Assembly: GCA_002350525.1 (NCBI GenBank)
Contig: DEFA01000013.1
Location: 1,363-65,362 of the forward strand
From: Lachnospiraceae bacterium UBA2864
GTDB lineage: Bacteria; Bacillota; Clostridia; Lachnospirales; Lachnospiraceae
Direction: 5' to 3'
Length of the DNA: 64,000 nucleotides
Shown: piece by piece, positions 27,374 to 36,261 of the stretch
Layout of the letters: the number at the start of each line of letters is the position of its first letter
How positions within the stretch are numbered: position 1 is the first letter of the stretch
The notes under the pieces: generated by a model
The model's database searches: none
What the model was told of the DNA's origin: nothing
What the model saw: the letters and a program-made list of their open reading frames with translations, nothing else
Made by a program: the position numbers and the translations under genes

Positions 27374-30300
27374 ATGGAAAATTCGCGTGATCGTCTGGTT
27401 AATTCATTTTCGGATAACATGCGCGGAGGCGCTGTTATATATCGTGCTTCCGAGAACTGTGAGCTGTTGTATGCGAATACAGACATGGTTCGTCTTTTCG
27501 AGTGTGATGATTATGATGATTTTATGGAGTATACAGGCGGAAACTTTAAGGGTGTCGTTAACGAGACGCAGTATTCGCATGTTCAGAATGAGATAGATAT
27601 ACGTCTCAGCGAAACTGACAGTAACTTTGGATACAACTTTTTTAATATAAGAACCAAAAAGGGAAATGTCCGGCATGTTGTGAATCATTGGACTTTAGTT
27701 AATGATGAGCAGGAGGGCCGGATATTTTATTGCAATGTATATCTGAGACATCTTCATGCAACCGTATCGGAAACAGACCTGATAACAGGTCTTAACGGAA
27801 GGACTCTTTTCAATAAGTATGTTGTCGGAATAAATAATAAGGATTATGCGACAGATAAGGATTCATATGCAATTGTTTATATCAACATAGTACATTTCAA
27901 GCTGCTGAATATTAACAGAGGTGTTAATGAAGGAGACAGATGTCTTAAGGTGTTGGCTGATATTTTGAACCAAACTTATGAAGATGCTTATATCAGCAGG
28001 ATATCTGATGATCATTTTGCGGTATTTGCGAAGTTCGACGGAATTAAGGTAAAGACTGATAAGGCAAATGTAATCTTCCGTGATACCTATGGCAGTCGTT
28101 ATAACGTAAATTGTAAGTTCGGTATATATAAGTTTAAGCTGGCAAAAAATCTTAATATCGAGACAGCTATGTCTCTTGCAAAGGTTGCGTGCGATTATAT
28201 AAAACATGATCCGAAGAAGGATGTAGTAGTATATAGCGAAAAATTTGCTCAGGAAGTAAATGCAACCGAATATGTTATCAGGAAGATAGATGAGGCTATA
28301 GAGAAGGACTGGATCAAGATATATTATCAGCCGGTTATACGTTCTCTGACGGGACAGCTCTGTGGCATGGAATCCCTCGTCAGATGGGAGGATCCGAATA
28401 TCGGATTTCTTATGCCGGACAGATTTATAACAGTCCTCGAGAAGGAACAGTGCATCCATAAACTGGACAGTTATGTTGTGGATAAGGTTTGTCAGTGTCT
28501 GCATGACAGAGTGCAGAATAATGAACCGATAGTGCCGGTTTCCGTTAACTTTTCGCGGCTTGACTTTATCATGTGCGACATGCTGGAAGTAGTGGAAGCG
28601 GCAGTTGAGAAGTATGATGTTCCGAGAGATTACATTCATATCGAGATCACGGAGAGCATGATCGCGAAGGATGAGGAACTCATGCGTGATGTTATCCATA
28701 ATTTCAGAGAGGCCGGATATGAGATCTGGATGGATGATTTCGGAAGCGGATATTCATCACTTACCCTGCTTAAGGATTATAAGTTTGATATGTTGAAGCT
28801 GGATATGAGATTTCTCAACCCGTTTACGGAGAAGTCTAAGAATATAGTCCGTGCCACGGTTCAGATGGCAAAGGATATCGGAATCAAGACACTTGCGGAA
28901 GGAGTGGAGACTCAGGAACATCTGGATTTTCTGAAAGATATAGGCTGTGAAAGGATTCAGGGATATTATTACGGAAAGCCTGAACCTATAGAGGATATGT
29001 TTCGTCATCTTGAAGAGAAAAACGTATCTATAGAGAGACGTAAATGGAGACATTTCTATGAAGTGGCATCATTTAATGTAAGAGCCACGGATGTGCCGCT
29101 TGAAGTTATAGAGGATGACGGAGAGAACTTCAAGACACTCTTCATGAACAGGCCGTATATGGAGCAGATATTCGGTGAAGTGAAGCCGGACCTTGAAGAA
29201 GTTGACAGGCTCATATATAAGACAAACTCGCCGCTGCTAAGGAAATATCGAGAATTTGCGAATGTTGTAGAGAAGTCGGGCAAAACGGAAACTTTCTATT
29301 ATACCGAGAATGGCAATATACTTCAGCTTACGGCGAAGGAAATATCGAAAAGCTATGGCCATCATATATTAAAATGTTCATTGGTTAATATTACTCTCGA
29401 CAAATTATCTGATGAAACAGAACGTATGAATGCAAAGCTTAAAGAGATTAATCAGCTTTTTGACGGAGTTCATGTGTTTGATCTGAAGAATAACAGAATA
29501 GTTCCGCTTGTGGGCGGCGGATATAAGTATATCGATAAGACGAAGCTTGAAACGGATAACCTGGATGAGGTACTTGATCTGTTTATCAGAGAATCGGTAT
29601 TTCCTCTGGATATGGACTGGTGCAGAGTATTCCTTGATACATCTACACTTAAGGAGAGAATAGAGAGCAGTGAGAAGGGTTATATAACCACAATATTCAG
29701 AATTAAGGATTCAACCGGTAATTATATATGGAAAGAAAATTACATAATGATGATTCCCGGAACCAACGGGCAGGAATATCTCATTTGCATTAAGCCTTAT
29801 GAATTCGTGATATCGAGCTTTAAGGAAAATGCAATGTGTAACGATCCTGTATATGCGAATCTCTGGGATAATTTTATCTGGTATTCAAAGATCAAGGCCT
29901 TCTGGAAAGATAAGAACCGAAGATTTATAGGAGCCAGTCGTGCCTTCTTGGATTATTACGGTATTAAATCTATGAATGAGATTGTCGGAAAGAATGATGA
30001 GGATATGCACTGGCATCTGGATAATGAGCCTTATAAAAATGATGAGCTCGATGTGTTAAACAAGGGCATTAAGGTTGAAAATGCAATAGGGCAGTGTATA
30101 GTCAAGGGCGTTGTTCATACCATCATATGCAATAAGATGCCGTATTATGAAAATGGTGAGATAGCAGGTCTGGTAGGTTATTTTGAAGACGTAGATGAGA
30201 TGTTGAATAGTGTCGGAAAAAAGATAGAATTTGCTAAGATAGATACGGTTACGGGATTAATGAATGCTCGTACAATTGTAGATTCCATGATCGATTATGC

Positions 30301-30685
30301 TATACAGTATAATAACAAAGGACATAATTACGGTCTGATCTTACTTAAAAACAAAAAGCACGGCAGAATAGAGGAAACCTATGGAGAAGATTTTGCGAAC
30401 ACAGTCCTGAAGACCATGGGAGAAAGGATAATTGAGGTTACGGGACAGACATGTGCTGTTGCGAGAGCCAGGGAGTCTATATTTGCAATACTCACATTTG
30501 CTGATTCGGCAGATGAATTAGAGAAACTCGCCCGTGAGATCGGGGAGAATCTGAGAGGATTAAATGAAGTAGATGGAAACAGCGTGACACTTCGTGTGGA
30601 TATGGTAACAACTCTGCGTACAGATGAAGGAATAACAGATGAAAATATGTATGGAGAAGCACTGGGAAAGCTGGATGCTATTTAA
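27374..30685 (+). CDS. Large EAL-domain protein with degenerate GGDEF and PAS-like regions
   Basis: I place the start at the ATG at 27374 (site AGGGG), giving 1103 residues; a GTG lies two codons upstream. Residues 1-130 are PAS-like (VIYRASENCELLYANTDMVRLF). A GGDEF-like domain follows with ISDDHF in place of GGDEF, so it is not a cyclase. The EAL domain (about 300-555) keeps the catalytic set: GMESLVRW (ESL for EAL), NFSRLDF, EITESM, DDFGSGYSSL, KLDMRF and AEGVET. After it come two further sensor-like regions and a second degenerate GGDEF-like end (ARESIF). It should be a c-di-GMP phosphodiesterase with allosteric domains. Its 3' end overlaps the convergent tenI-like gene by 8 bases. Confidence 0.85.
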   Translation: MENSRDRLVNSFSDNMRGGAVIYRASENCELLYANTDMVRLFECDDYDDFMEYTGGNFKGVVNETQYSHVQNEIDIRLSETDSNFGYNFFNIRTKKGNVRHVVNHWTLVNDEQEGRIFYCNVYLRHLHATVSETDLITGLNGRTLFNKYVVGINNKDYATDKDSYAIVYINIVHFKLLNINRGVNEGDRCLKVLADILNQTYEDAYISRISDDHFAVFAKFDGIKVKTDKANVIFRDTYGSRYNVNCKFGIYKFKLAKNLNIETAMSLAKVACDYIKHDPKKDVVVYSEKFAQEVNATEYVIRKIDEAIEKDWIKIYYQPVIRSLTGQLCGMESLVRWEDPNIGFLMPDRFITVLEKEQCIHKLDSYVVDKVCQCLHDRVQNNEPIVPVSVNFSRLDFIMCDMLEVVEAAVEKYDVPRDYIHIEITESMIAKDEELMRDVIHNFREAGYEIWMDDFGSGYSSLTLLKDYKFDMLKLDMRFLNPFTEKSKNIVRATVQMAKDIGIKTLAEGVETQEHLDFLKDIGCERIQGYYYGKPEPIEDMFRHLEEKNVSIERRKWRHFYEVASFNVRATDVPLEVIEDDGENFKTLFMNRPYMEQIFGEVKPDLEEVDRLIYKTNSPLLRKYREFANVVEKSGKTETFYYTENGNILQLTAKEISKSYGHHILKCSLVNITLDKLSDETERMNAKLKEINQLFDGVHVFDLKNNRIVPLVGGGYKYIDKTKLETDNLDEVLDLFIRESVFPLDMDWCRVFLDTSTLKERIESSEKGYITTIFRIKDSTGNYIWKENYIMMIPGTNGQEYLICIKPYEFVISSFKENAMCNDPVYANLWDNFIWYSKIKAFWKDKNRRFIGASRAFLDYYGIKSMNEIVGKNDEDMHWHLDNEPYKNDELDVLNKGIKVENAIGQCIVKGVVHTIICNKMPYYENGEIAGLVGYFEDVDEMLNSVGKKIEFAKIDTVTGLMNARTIVDSMIDYAIQYNNKGHNYGLILLKNKKHGRIEETYGEDFANTVLKTMGERIIEVTGQTCAVARARESIFAILTFADSADELEKLAREIGENLRGLNEVDGNSVTLRVDMVTTLRTDEGITDENMYGEALGKLDAI

Positions 30686-31313
30686 AAGAGCTGATTAATT
30701 CCTTCGGATCATCAGCCAGCATAAGAGAACTCATGAGGCAGGCGCCGGACGCGCCTGCTTCTTTTATTTTGGGATAGTTTTCTACTGTGATTCCGCCTAT
30801 GGCGAAGACCGGTATGGATACGGCATTTATCACGTCTTTCAGGAAGTCAACTCCGCGGCCGGGAAGTCCCTTCTTGCAGTCGGTATCGAAGATATGTCCT
30901 GCAACTATATAATTGCAGCCGAGACTCTCGGCGAGCAGGGCATCTTCCACACTGTGACAGGAAGCACCGAGGTGGTGAAGTCCTGACAGTAACTGTGCCG
31001 CTTCTTCGGGTGAGTTATCTATATATTCCTTTAGGCGGTGCAGCGGCATATGAAGTCCGTCGGCTGAACATATCAGGGCTGCCTTCGGATGGTTGTGGAC
31101 AAAAAACTTAGTCCCCGTAGTACAGCAGAGTGTACTTACACGGAGTGCGAGACTCAGATATTCTTCCTCAGACAGATCCTTCTCACGCAGTATAACAGCA
31201 TAAGGCGCTGCTTCTGATATGTTCCGTATTTTCTCGAAAAACACGGATATATCCTCACATAGGGATCTGTTGGTTACACATATGATGTTTCTGTCTTGCT
31301 GTAATTGTGCCAT
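30678..31313 (-). CDS. tenI: TenI-like thiazole tautomerase (ThiE/TenI family)
   Basis: The start at 31313 follows AAAGGAGC; the product has 211 residues. The fold is that of ThiE/TenI. The segment GHIFDTDCKKGLPGRG matches the GHxFETDCKKGL-GRG signature of TenI rather than the pyrophosphate-binding motifs of ThiE, and the ThiE-type GxHLGQxD loop is replaced by GLHMPLH. TenI aromatises the thiazole carboxylate product of ThiG. The gene is last in a riboswitch-controlled thiSFGH operon, which fits thiazole synthesis. A real thiamine phosphate synthase should then be encoded elsewhere. Confidence 0.8.
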   Translation of the reverse strand: MAQLQQDRNIICVTNRSLCEDISVFFEKIRNISEAAPYAVILREKDLSEEEYLSLALRVSTLCCTTGTKFFVHNHPKAALICSADGLHMPLHRLKEYIDNSPEEAAQLLSGLHHLGASCHSVEDALLAESLGCNYIVAGHIFDTDCKKGLPGRGVDFLKDVINAVSIPVFAIGGITVENYPKIKEAGASGACLMSSLMLADDPKELISSFK

Positions 31314-31350
31314 TTTGCTCCTTTGGGACATGTATAGTCGTTAAGATTTT

Positions 31351-32604
31351 TTATACGTACAGATAATCATTCAGAACAGGCTGAAGTCCTTCATCTGTTA
31401 TATCGCTGTACATTTTATCGAGACTGCGGCTGTCGCTTATCTCAAACTGCTCGTCACCCTGCTCCGAACCGTCATCCTGTCCGGTGTATTTTGATTCATG
31501 ATCGCCGATTCCGGTAGATACTCCGGCGGAAACCTTCGTGGCGGCAATCTTTACTATACCGTTTCTGAACTCCGCTGTTTCCCTTGAAGATACGGTTATT
31601 CCCGCGAAAGGAAGGAAGATACGGTATGCGCATATTACCTGGCAGAGCTGCTTCTCATGAACGTCAAGCGGGTTAATCTTATCATTGTTGATGATAGGTC
31701 TGAGTCTCGGACATGACAGAGAGATTTCAGCATGCGGATATTTCCGCTGCAGATAGTAAGCATGAAGAGCGGTTGCCAGTGCATCCCGTCTGAAGTCGGA
31801 CAGACCGAGAAGTGCGGAGAAGGCAACTCCCCTCATTCCGCCCATAAGAGCTCTCTCCTGGGCATCGAATCTGTATGGCCATACACGCTTATGTCCCATA
31901 AGGTGAAGAGTCTCATACTTATCCGAATCATAGGTTTCCTGAAATACGGTTACATAGTCGGCACCGCATTCGTGAAGATACTTGTACTCATCTACATTTA
32001 CAGGGTAAACCTCAAGTCCGACCAGTCTGAAATACTTTCTTGCAAGTTTGCAGGCTTCACCGATATATTCCACATCGCTTGCGGCGCGGCTTTCGCCGGT
32101 CAGAAGAAGTATTTCCTCCATACCGCTGTCGGCGATAACCTTCATCTCGTGTTCAATCTGCTCATATGAAAGCTTCATACGCCTGATCTTGTTATAGCAG
32201 TTGAAACCGCAGTATACACAATAATTCTCACAGTAATTGGCTATATATAAAGGTGTGAAAAGATATACCGTATTTCCGAAATGCTTGCTTGTCTCAAGAC
32301 GCGCACGCTCGGCCATTTTTTCAAGCAGCGGTTCTGCGGCGGGAGAGAGGAGTGCTTTGAAGTCCTCAATGGTGCAGTGATTGTGACTAAGGGCGGCCAT
32401 AACGTCCTTAGCAGTGTACTTTGTGTAGTCGTAGCTGTTCATCTCATCGATTACATTTTGACGAATGTCGGATTCTATGATATCCATTCCCGGCATGTAC
32501 TGCATGTGATCGGTCCTGCAGGAAGGGTCGTTCTCAAGACGATGCTTCTTCTCAAGGGCTGCCGGTGATAATTCATCCGAGTCTACCAAAAAAATATTTT
32601 CCAT
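31351..32604 (-). CDS. thiH: 2-iminoacetate synthase ThiH (radical SAM tyrosine lyase)
   Basis: The 417-residue radical SAM enzyme has the cluster motif CENYCVYC near residue 109, within a NYCENYCVYCGFNCYNKI segment. It cleaves tyrosine to dehydroglycine for thiazole formation. HydG is a close homologue, but the length, the lack of a HydG C-terminal cluster extension, the C-terminal EQFEISDSRS segment and the thi operon position identify ThiH. A strong AGGAGG lies before the ATG. A Gly/Asp-rich insert near residue 380 is unusual. Confidence 0.92.
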   Translation of the reverse strand: MENIFLVDSDELSPAALEKKHRLENDPSCRTDHMQYMPGMDIIESDIRQNVIDEMNSYDYTKYTAKDVMAALSHNHCTIEDFKALLSPAAEPLLEKMAERARLETSKHFGNTVYLFTPLYIANYCENYCVYCGFNCYNKIRRMKLSYEQIEHEMKVIADSGMEEILLLTGESRAASDVEYIGEACKLARKYFRLVGLEVYPVNVDEYKYLHECGADYVTVFQETYDSDKYETLHLMGHKRVWPYRFDAQERALMGGMRGVAFSALLGLSDFRRDALATALHAYYLQRKYPHAEISLSCPRLRPIINNDKINPLDVHEKQLCQVICAYRIFLPFAGITVSSRETAEFRNGIVKIAATKVSAGVSTGIGDHESKYTGQDDGSEQGDEQFEISDSRSLDKMYSDITDEGLQPVLNDYLYV

Positions 32605-32632
32605 TATAATTAATCCTCCTTAATCCGCAGCC

Positions 32633-33400
32633 TTAGTCTCTAAGGAATCCTGTAAGAGGATCGGATGCGGAAGCACCTCTTGTAAGTACTCGGCCGAGTC
32701 CCGAAAGGTATGCTTTACGTCCTGCGGAAATAGCTTCGCGGAAAGCGGATGCCATAAGAGGAAGGTCTCCGGCTGTTGCAAGAGCTGTATTTGCCATAAC
32801 TGCGGCGCAGCCCATTTCCATGGCTTCACAGGCCTGAGAAGGTCTTCCGATACCTGCATCTACTATGATCGGAAGAGATATCTCATCGATGAGTATCTGT
32901 ATGAATTCTTTGGTTGCAAGACCTTTGTTTGAACCGATAGGTGATGCAAGCGGCATGATGGAAGCGGCACCTGCATTCATAAGGTCTCTTGCGGCATTAA
33001 GATCAGGATACATATAAGGCATTACCACAAAACCTTCCTTTGCAAGGGTTTCTGTAGCTTTTATGGTTTCCTGATTATCAGGAAGAAGATACTTTGAGTC
33101 ACGCATGATCTCGATCTTTACGAAGTTACCGCAGCCCAGCTCTCTGGCAAGACGGGCTATCCTTACAGCTTCCTCTGCGGTTCTTGCACCGCTTGTGTTA
33201 GGAAGAAGAGTTACTCCCTCCGGAATGTAATCGAGAATATTCTCCTGATCCTTGGTATTGGTACGGCGTACGGCCAAAGTAATAAGTTCTGCGCCTGCGT
33301 CACGTACAGCTGCCTCTATAAGTTTCATTGAGTATTTTCCTGATCCGAGTATAAAACGTGAGGTGAATTCTTTTCCACCTATTACTAATTTATCGTCCAT
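32633..33400 (-). CDS. thiG: Thiazole synthase ThiG
   Basis: The 255-residue TIM-barrel protein carries the N-terminal LGSGKY segment, the Schiff-base region TLAVRRTN, the [20 protein letters not shown] segment, [11 protein letters not shown] near 185, and NTALATAGD. These are family hallmarks. ThiG combines deoxyxylulose phosphate, dehydroglycine from ThiH and ThiS thiocarboxylate into the thiazole. It lies between thiF and thiH in one operon. The ribosome site is AAAGGAAC. Confidence 0.95.
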   Translation of the reverse strand: MDDKLVIGGKEFTSRFILGSGKYSMKLIEAAVRDAGAELITLAVRRTNTKDQENILDYIPEGVTLLPNTSGARTAEEAVRIARLARELGCGNFVKIEIMRDSKYLLPDNQETIKATETLAKEGFVVMPYMYPDLNAARDLMNAGAASIMPLASPIGSNKGLATKEFIQILIDEISLPIIVDAGIGRPSQACEAMEMGCAAVMANTALATAGDLPLMASAFREAISAGRKAYLSGLGRVLTRGASASDPLTGFLRD

Positions 33401-33464
33401 TATCTTTGTTCCTTTCAGTATCTGATTGGTTTATATTTATTTAGAGTTCCGGGTTTCGGAACTG

Positions 33465-34127
33465 TTACGGTTCCGTTTCTCCCAAGAGAATTCTGAGAAC
33501 CATATGAGCTTCATGTGCGGCACAGGCCATAACTCTTGCGGACACGAGCCCGATTCCGTCATTCACGTCGCTTACACCGTCACCGCTTATGTACAGTCTT
33601 TTTGTAACATGCTTTGTTTGTATGGTATTAGCACTTCCGAAGCCGGCCATTCCGGAGCCTGATAAGATGTACTTATCCGGGAAGTTTTCCAGTACATAGT
33701 TTACGAGCATGGCTTTCATATCAGCCTTATCGAAGGCTTCGCAGATAATATCGGCATCCTTAAGAATCTCGTGCATGTTATCTTCATCCAGCTTTACGGT
33801 GTGGGTTATAAGCTCTGTATAAGGGCTTATCTCACGCAGATTTCCTGCAAGAGCTTCAGTCTTATACATTCCGATCTGGCTTGCTTTATACTGCTGGCGG
33901 TGAAGATTGGTTATATCTACCTTATCAAAGTCTATCAGGATGAGACGTCCGATGCCGGCTCTGGTAAGAGCTATGGAAATATTGGAACCAAGTCCTCCGA
34001 GTCCGCATACAGCAACAGCTGCGTCTGTAAAAGCTTTCTGCCGTTCGGCACCGTGCCGCTCGGTAAGTGCCTGAAGCCATTCTTCACGGCTCGGTATATT
34101 GAGAGATTTTTTATCTGCATCTGTCAT
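33465..34127 (-). CDS. thiF: ThiS adenylyltransferase ThiF
   Basis: The ATG at 34127 lies one base after the thiS stop, giving 220 residues; a longer frame reaching 34172 would overlap thiS. The Rossmann motif GLGGLGSNISIALTRAGIG and the LIDFDKVDITNLHRQQ segment are those of E1-like ThiF. CxxC zinc motifs of the larger MoeB-like proteins are not apparent, consistent with the short clostridial ThiF type. It adenylates the C-terminal Gly of ThiS. Confidence 0.9.
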   Translation of the reverse strand: MTDADKKSLNIPSREEWLQALTERHGAERQKAFTDAAVAVCGLGGLGSNISIALTRAGIGRLILIDFDKVDITNLHRQQYKASQIGMYKTEALAGNLREISPYTELITHTVKLDEDNMHEILKDADIICEAFDKADMKAMLVNYVLENFPDKYILSGSGMAGFGSANTIQTKHVTKRLYISGDGVSDVNDGIGLVSARVMACAAHEAHMVLRILLGETEP

Positions 34128-34128
34128 A

Positions 34129-34323
34129 TCAGCCACCACCCACAAAACTGACAACTTCCATAACATCGCCATCGTTTAGAATTGTAGATTCATAAGTGGC
34201 TTTTGGAACTATCTCGCCGTTTATCTCAACAGCGACACGTTTCTCCGAGTAGCCCTCATGTTCAAGAGCTTCCTGAACACTGCGTCCGGAGAAATCTACG
34301 AATTCACCGTTTATCTTTACCAT
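34129..34323 (-). CDS. thiS: Sulfur carrier protein ThiS
   Basis: A 64-residue beta-grasp protein from the ATG at 34323 (site GGAGG), ending in the required Gly-Gly tail (SFVGGG). It is the first gene after the TPP riboswitch. It carries sulfur as a thiocarboxylate to ThiG. Confidence 0.95.
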   Translation of the reverse strand: MVKINGEFVDFSGRSVQEALEHEGYSEKRVAVEINGEIVPKATYESTILNDGDVMEVVSFVGGG

Positions 34324-34352
34324 ACGCACCTCCATAATATTTTTTTGTTCGC

Positions 34353-34386
34353 ATTACGCTCTGTTACATAAATGCCAAAGCGTAAT
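34353..34386. repeat. Inverted repeat in the thi leader
   Basis: ATTACGCT (34353-34360) and AGCGTAAT (34379-34386) can form a hairpin between the riboswitch terminator and thiS. No U-tract follows on either strand. The role is unknown. Confidence 0.3.
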
Positions 34387-34438
34387 ACGTATGAATTACA
34401 TATGCATCGCATATGATGGCACCTGCTCGCTTAACGCA

Positions 34439-34471
34439 CAAAAAGCTGCCCGATTGATTCGGACAGCTTCC
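34439..34471 (-). terminator. Terminator of the TPP riboswitch expression platform
   Basis: On the minus strand GAAGCTGtCCGA pairs with TCGGgCAGCTT and is followed by TTTTT. It lies 20 bases downstream of the TPP aptamer and 116 bases before thiS, so it should form when thiamine pyrophosphate is bound. Confidence 0.88.
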
Positions 34472-34489
34472 ATGACGTTTCAAATATGA

Positions 34490-34575
34490 TTCATCCCTAC
34501 GTTGGCATTATCCAAATCAGGTTAACGGGTCGAAGGTCGAACCTTCCTCTCAGCCGATTTATCGGCTCCCCTCTT
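34490..34575 (-). promoter_or_regulatory. TPP riboswitch (THI element)
   Basis: The minus strand reads GAGGGGAGC, a hairpin with GCCGAtaaaTCGGC, then GGCTGAGAGG, a pairing arm with GGTTCGACC, GACCC, AACCTGATTTGGATAAT and CCAACGTAGGGA. These are the conserved blocks of the thiamine pyrophosphate aptamer in order. It controls thiS-thiF-thiG-thiH-tenI by transcription termination. The rest of the 34324-34782 gap holds only this leader and the promoter region of the next gene. Confidence 0.97.
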
Positions 34576-34639
34576 TAATTGCGGCTCTAATTGTAGTCTT
34601 TTATTCGGAGTTAGTCAATGGGGAAATACCATGGACTCT

Positions 34640-34713
34640 ATTTTCTATTATCGCGACAAAACATCAACTGTTCACGACATTTTCTATGTAATCTGTATTT
34701 TCTATGGTAATAT
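34640..34713 (+). promoter_or_regulatory. Triple ATTTTCTATK repeat and promoter of the DUF6440-like gene
   Basis: ATTTTCTATT (34640-34649), ATTTTCTATG (34679-34688) and ATTTTCTATG (34697-34706) are direct repeats with start spacings of 39 and 18 nt, close to whole helical turns. A TAATAT -10-like box follows at 34708-34713. The repeats look like an activator or repressor array, but no cognate regulator is adjacent. Confidence 0.45.
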
Positions 34714-34782
34714 ATACGATGAAAAGAGCAACCGCTCTGGAACAGTTTATCTACAATTGGAAAAGAAACGGAGGATTTGAAA

Positions 34783-34971
34783 ATGAAAAAAGACAAGAGA
34801 TTTGAAGTGGTTTTGGAAGAAGGAAGTTCTTTAACTGATGAAGGAATCAAAAGAATTCTGGTTGATAAGGTGACGGGAGTTCATTATCTTGCATGGAAGT
34901 CAGGATATGCGGGAGGAATCACACCGCTTCTGGACTCGGAAGGAAAGGCAGTTGTAGAAAAGGACGTATAA
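34783..34971 (+). CDS. DUF6440-like small protein
   Basis: From the ATG at 34783 (site GGAGG) the product has 62 residues. The features KRFEVVLEE, VDKVTGVHYL and the GYAGGITPLLDSEGKAVV segment match the DUF6440 family of small Firmicute proteins. The function is unknown. It is monocistronic, with its own promoter-like region and terminator. Confidence 0.8.
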   Translation: MKKDKRFEVVLEEGSSLTDEGIKRILVDKVTGVHYLAWKSGYAGGITPLLDSEGKAVVEKDV

Positions 34972-34974
34972 AGT

Positions 34975-35010
34975 TTTTTAGGAGATCGGGGTTCCCGATC
35001 TTCTTTTTTG
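34975..35010 (+). terminator. Intrinsic terminator
   Basis: GATCGGG-gtt-CCCGATC is followed by TTCTTTTTT, a strong terminator after the DUF6440-like gene. Confidence 0.9.
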
Positions 35011-35143
35011 CGGTTTTCACTTGACAACATCCTTTAATAGAATCAAAATATTTGAATTGTAAAAAGAAAGTATGAGAACGGAGTTGCAGATAATTGCGAT
35101 TCAATGGTTGCAGAGTGTGAAGAAACCGAAAAAAGGGCATAGG

Positions 35144-36253
35144 ATGAAAGATTCACAAAGTGATAAAAAGATGAGAGATCCCGGTATCGAACTGCTTAGG
35201 ATAATCATGTTGCTTCAGATAGTATTTCTGCATGTATCGGACTACGGCGGCTTCTCTAAAATAGCGAACCAACTTGGCGGAGACAGGGAGCTGACATTCT
35301 GGCTCATATGGCTGATGTGCAGATGTCCTGTTTTCGTTTTTATAGTGATAATGGGATATTATATGTGTGAATCCAGATCAGGATTCAATAAGAAAAGGCT
35401 GCTTAAGTGTTATCTGCCGATGCTCTTTTATTCTGTTGCCATACCGGTTATATATGGGATAGTATATCCGAAGAGTATTACGGGGGCGGATTATATCAGG
35501 GGATTTTTCCCGTTCTTATCCAGAACCTGGTACTTTATGACGTTGTACATTTTGGTACTGATGCTATCACCGTTCCTGAATAAAATGATCGAGAAGCTTT
35601 CACGGAAAGAATTCCTATGGCTGCTGGCGATAATCTTTTTTGTGTTTTCTGTATGGCAGCCGCTGACCATGCTGGAGCCCTTCCAAGAGATAGTAAGCCT
35701 TAAAAAGGTTGTTGAAACCGTGGGCGGTAAGAGTCTTTACGGATTTATATACATGTATCTGCTGGGAGCCTATATGAGGAAATATCATTTCCTTAAGTTC
35801 CATGAAGAGGATAAAGGATTTCTGGGCAGTAAATGGATGTATCTGATAACATATATCATGCTGGGACTGATAAATACAGTGTTGGTATACTTCTATCCGG
35901 ATGAAAATATAAAACAGGTCATAGTATATAATGATAATCCGCTGGTCATACTTCAATGCGTGTGCATATTCAGATTCTTCGAGAAAACCGATCTGACAAG
36001 GTTCAGTCGTGCAGGCAGAGTGATAAATATGATAAGCGCAGGGAATATGGGGATTTACATGCTTCACGAACATCCTCTTATGCGTGATGTGATCTGGAAA
36101 CGTATATTTGATATCAATAATGTTCAGTTCTACACGAGAAAAGATTATCTGCTTAGGATATTGCTGATCATCATAATAATCTATGCGGCATGCTGGATAA
36201 TTGACAGAATAGTTAATATAATTCCGAAAATAATATCAAAACGAAAAGGATAG
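35144..36253 (+). CDS. Acyltransferase family 3 membrane protein
   Basis: The ATG at 35144 gives 369 residues. The N-terminal RDPGIELLRIIMLLQIVFLH segment is the acyltransferase-3 start with the catalytic-type His in FLH, followed by about ten transmembrane helices, FIVIMGYYM and a TWYFMTLYI segment. The family O-acetylates polysaccharides, peptidoglycan or other surface molecules (OatA/WecH-like); the acceptor is unknown. No SGNH domain is attached. The gene precedes a phosphatase gene by 8 bases. Confidence 0.88.
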   Translation: MKDSQSDKKMRDPGIELLRIIMLLQIVFLHVSDYGGFSKIANQLGGDRELTFWLIWLMCRCPVFVFIVIMGYYMCESRSGFNKKRLLKCYLPMLFYSVAIPVIYGIVYPKSITGADYIRGFFPFLSRTWYFMTLYILVLMLSPFLNKMIEKLSRKEFLWLLAIIFFVFSVWQPLTMLEPFQEIVSLKKVVETVGGKSLYGFIYMYLLGAYMRKYHFLKFHEEDKGFLGSKWMYLITYIMLGLINTVLVYFYPDENIKQVIVYNDNPLVILQCVCIFRFFEKTDLTRFSRAGRVINMISAGNMGIYMLHEHPLMRDVIWKRIFDINNVQFYTRKDYLLRILLIIIIIYAACWIIDRIVNIIPKIISKRKG

Positions 36254-36261
36254 AGCATATA

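Noticed and set aside
31351..32604. HydG instead of ThiH
   Set aside because: Length, C-terminus and the thi operon with TPP riboswitch identify ThiH.
34353..34386. Second terminator in the thi leader
   Set aside because: The inverted repeat is followed by A residues, not U, on the thi transcript.
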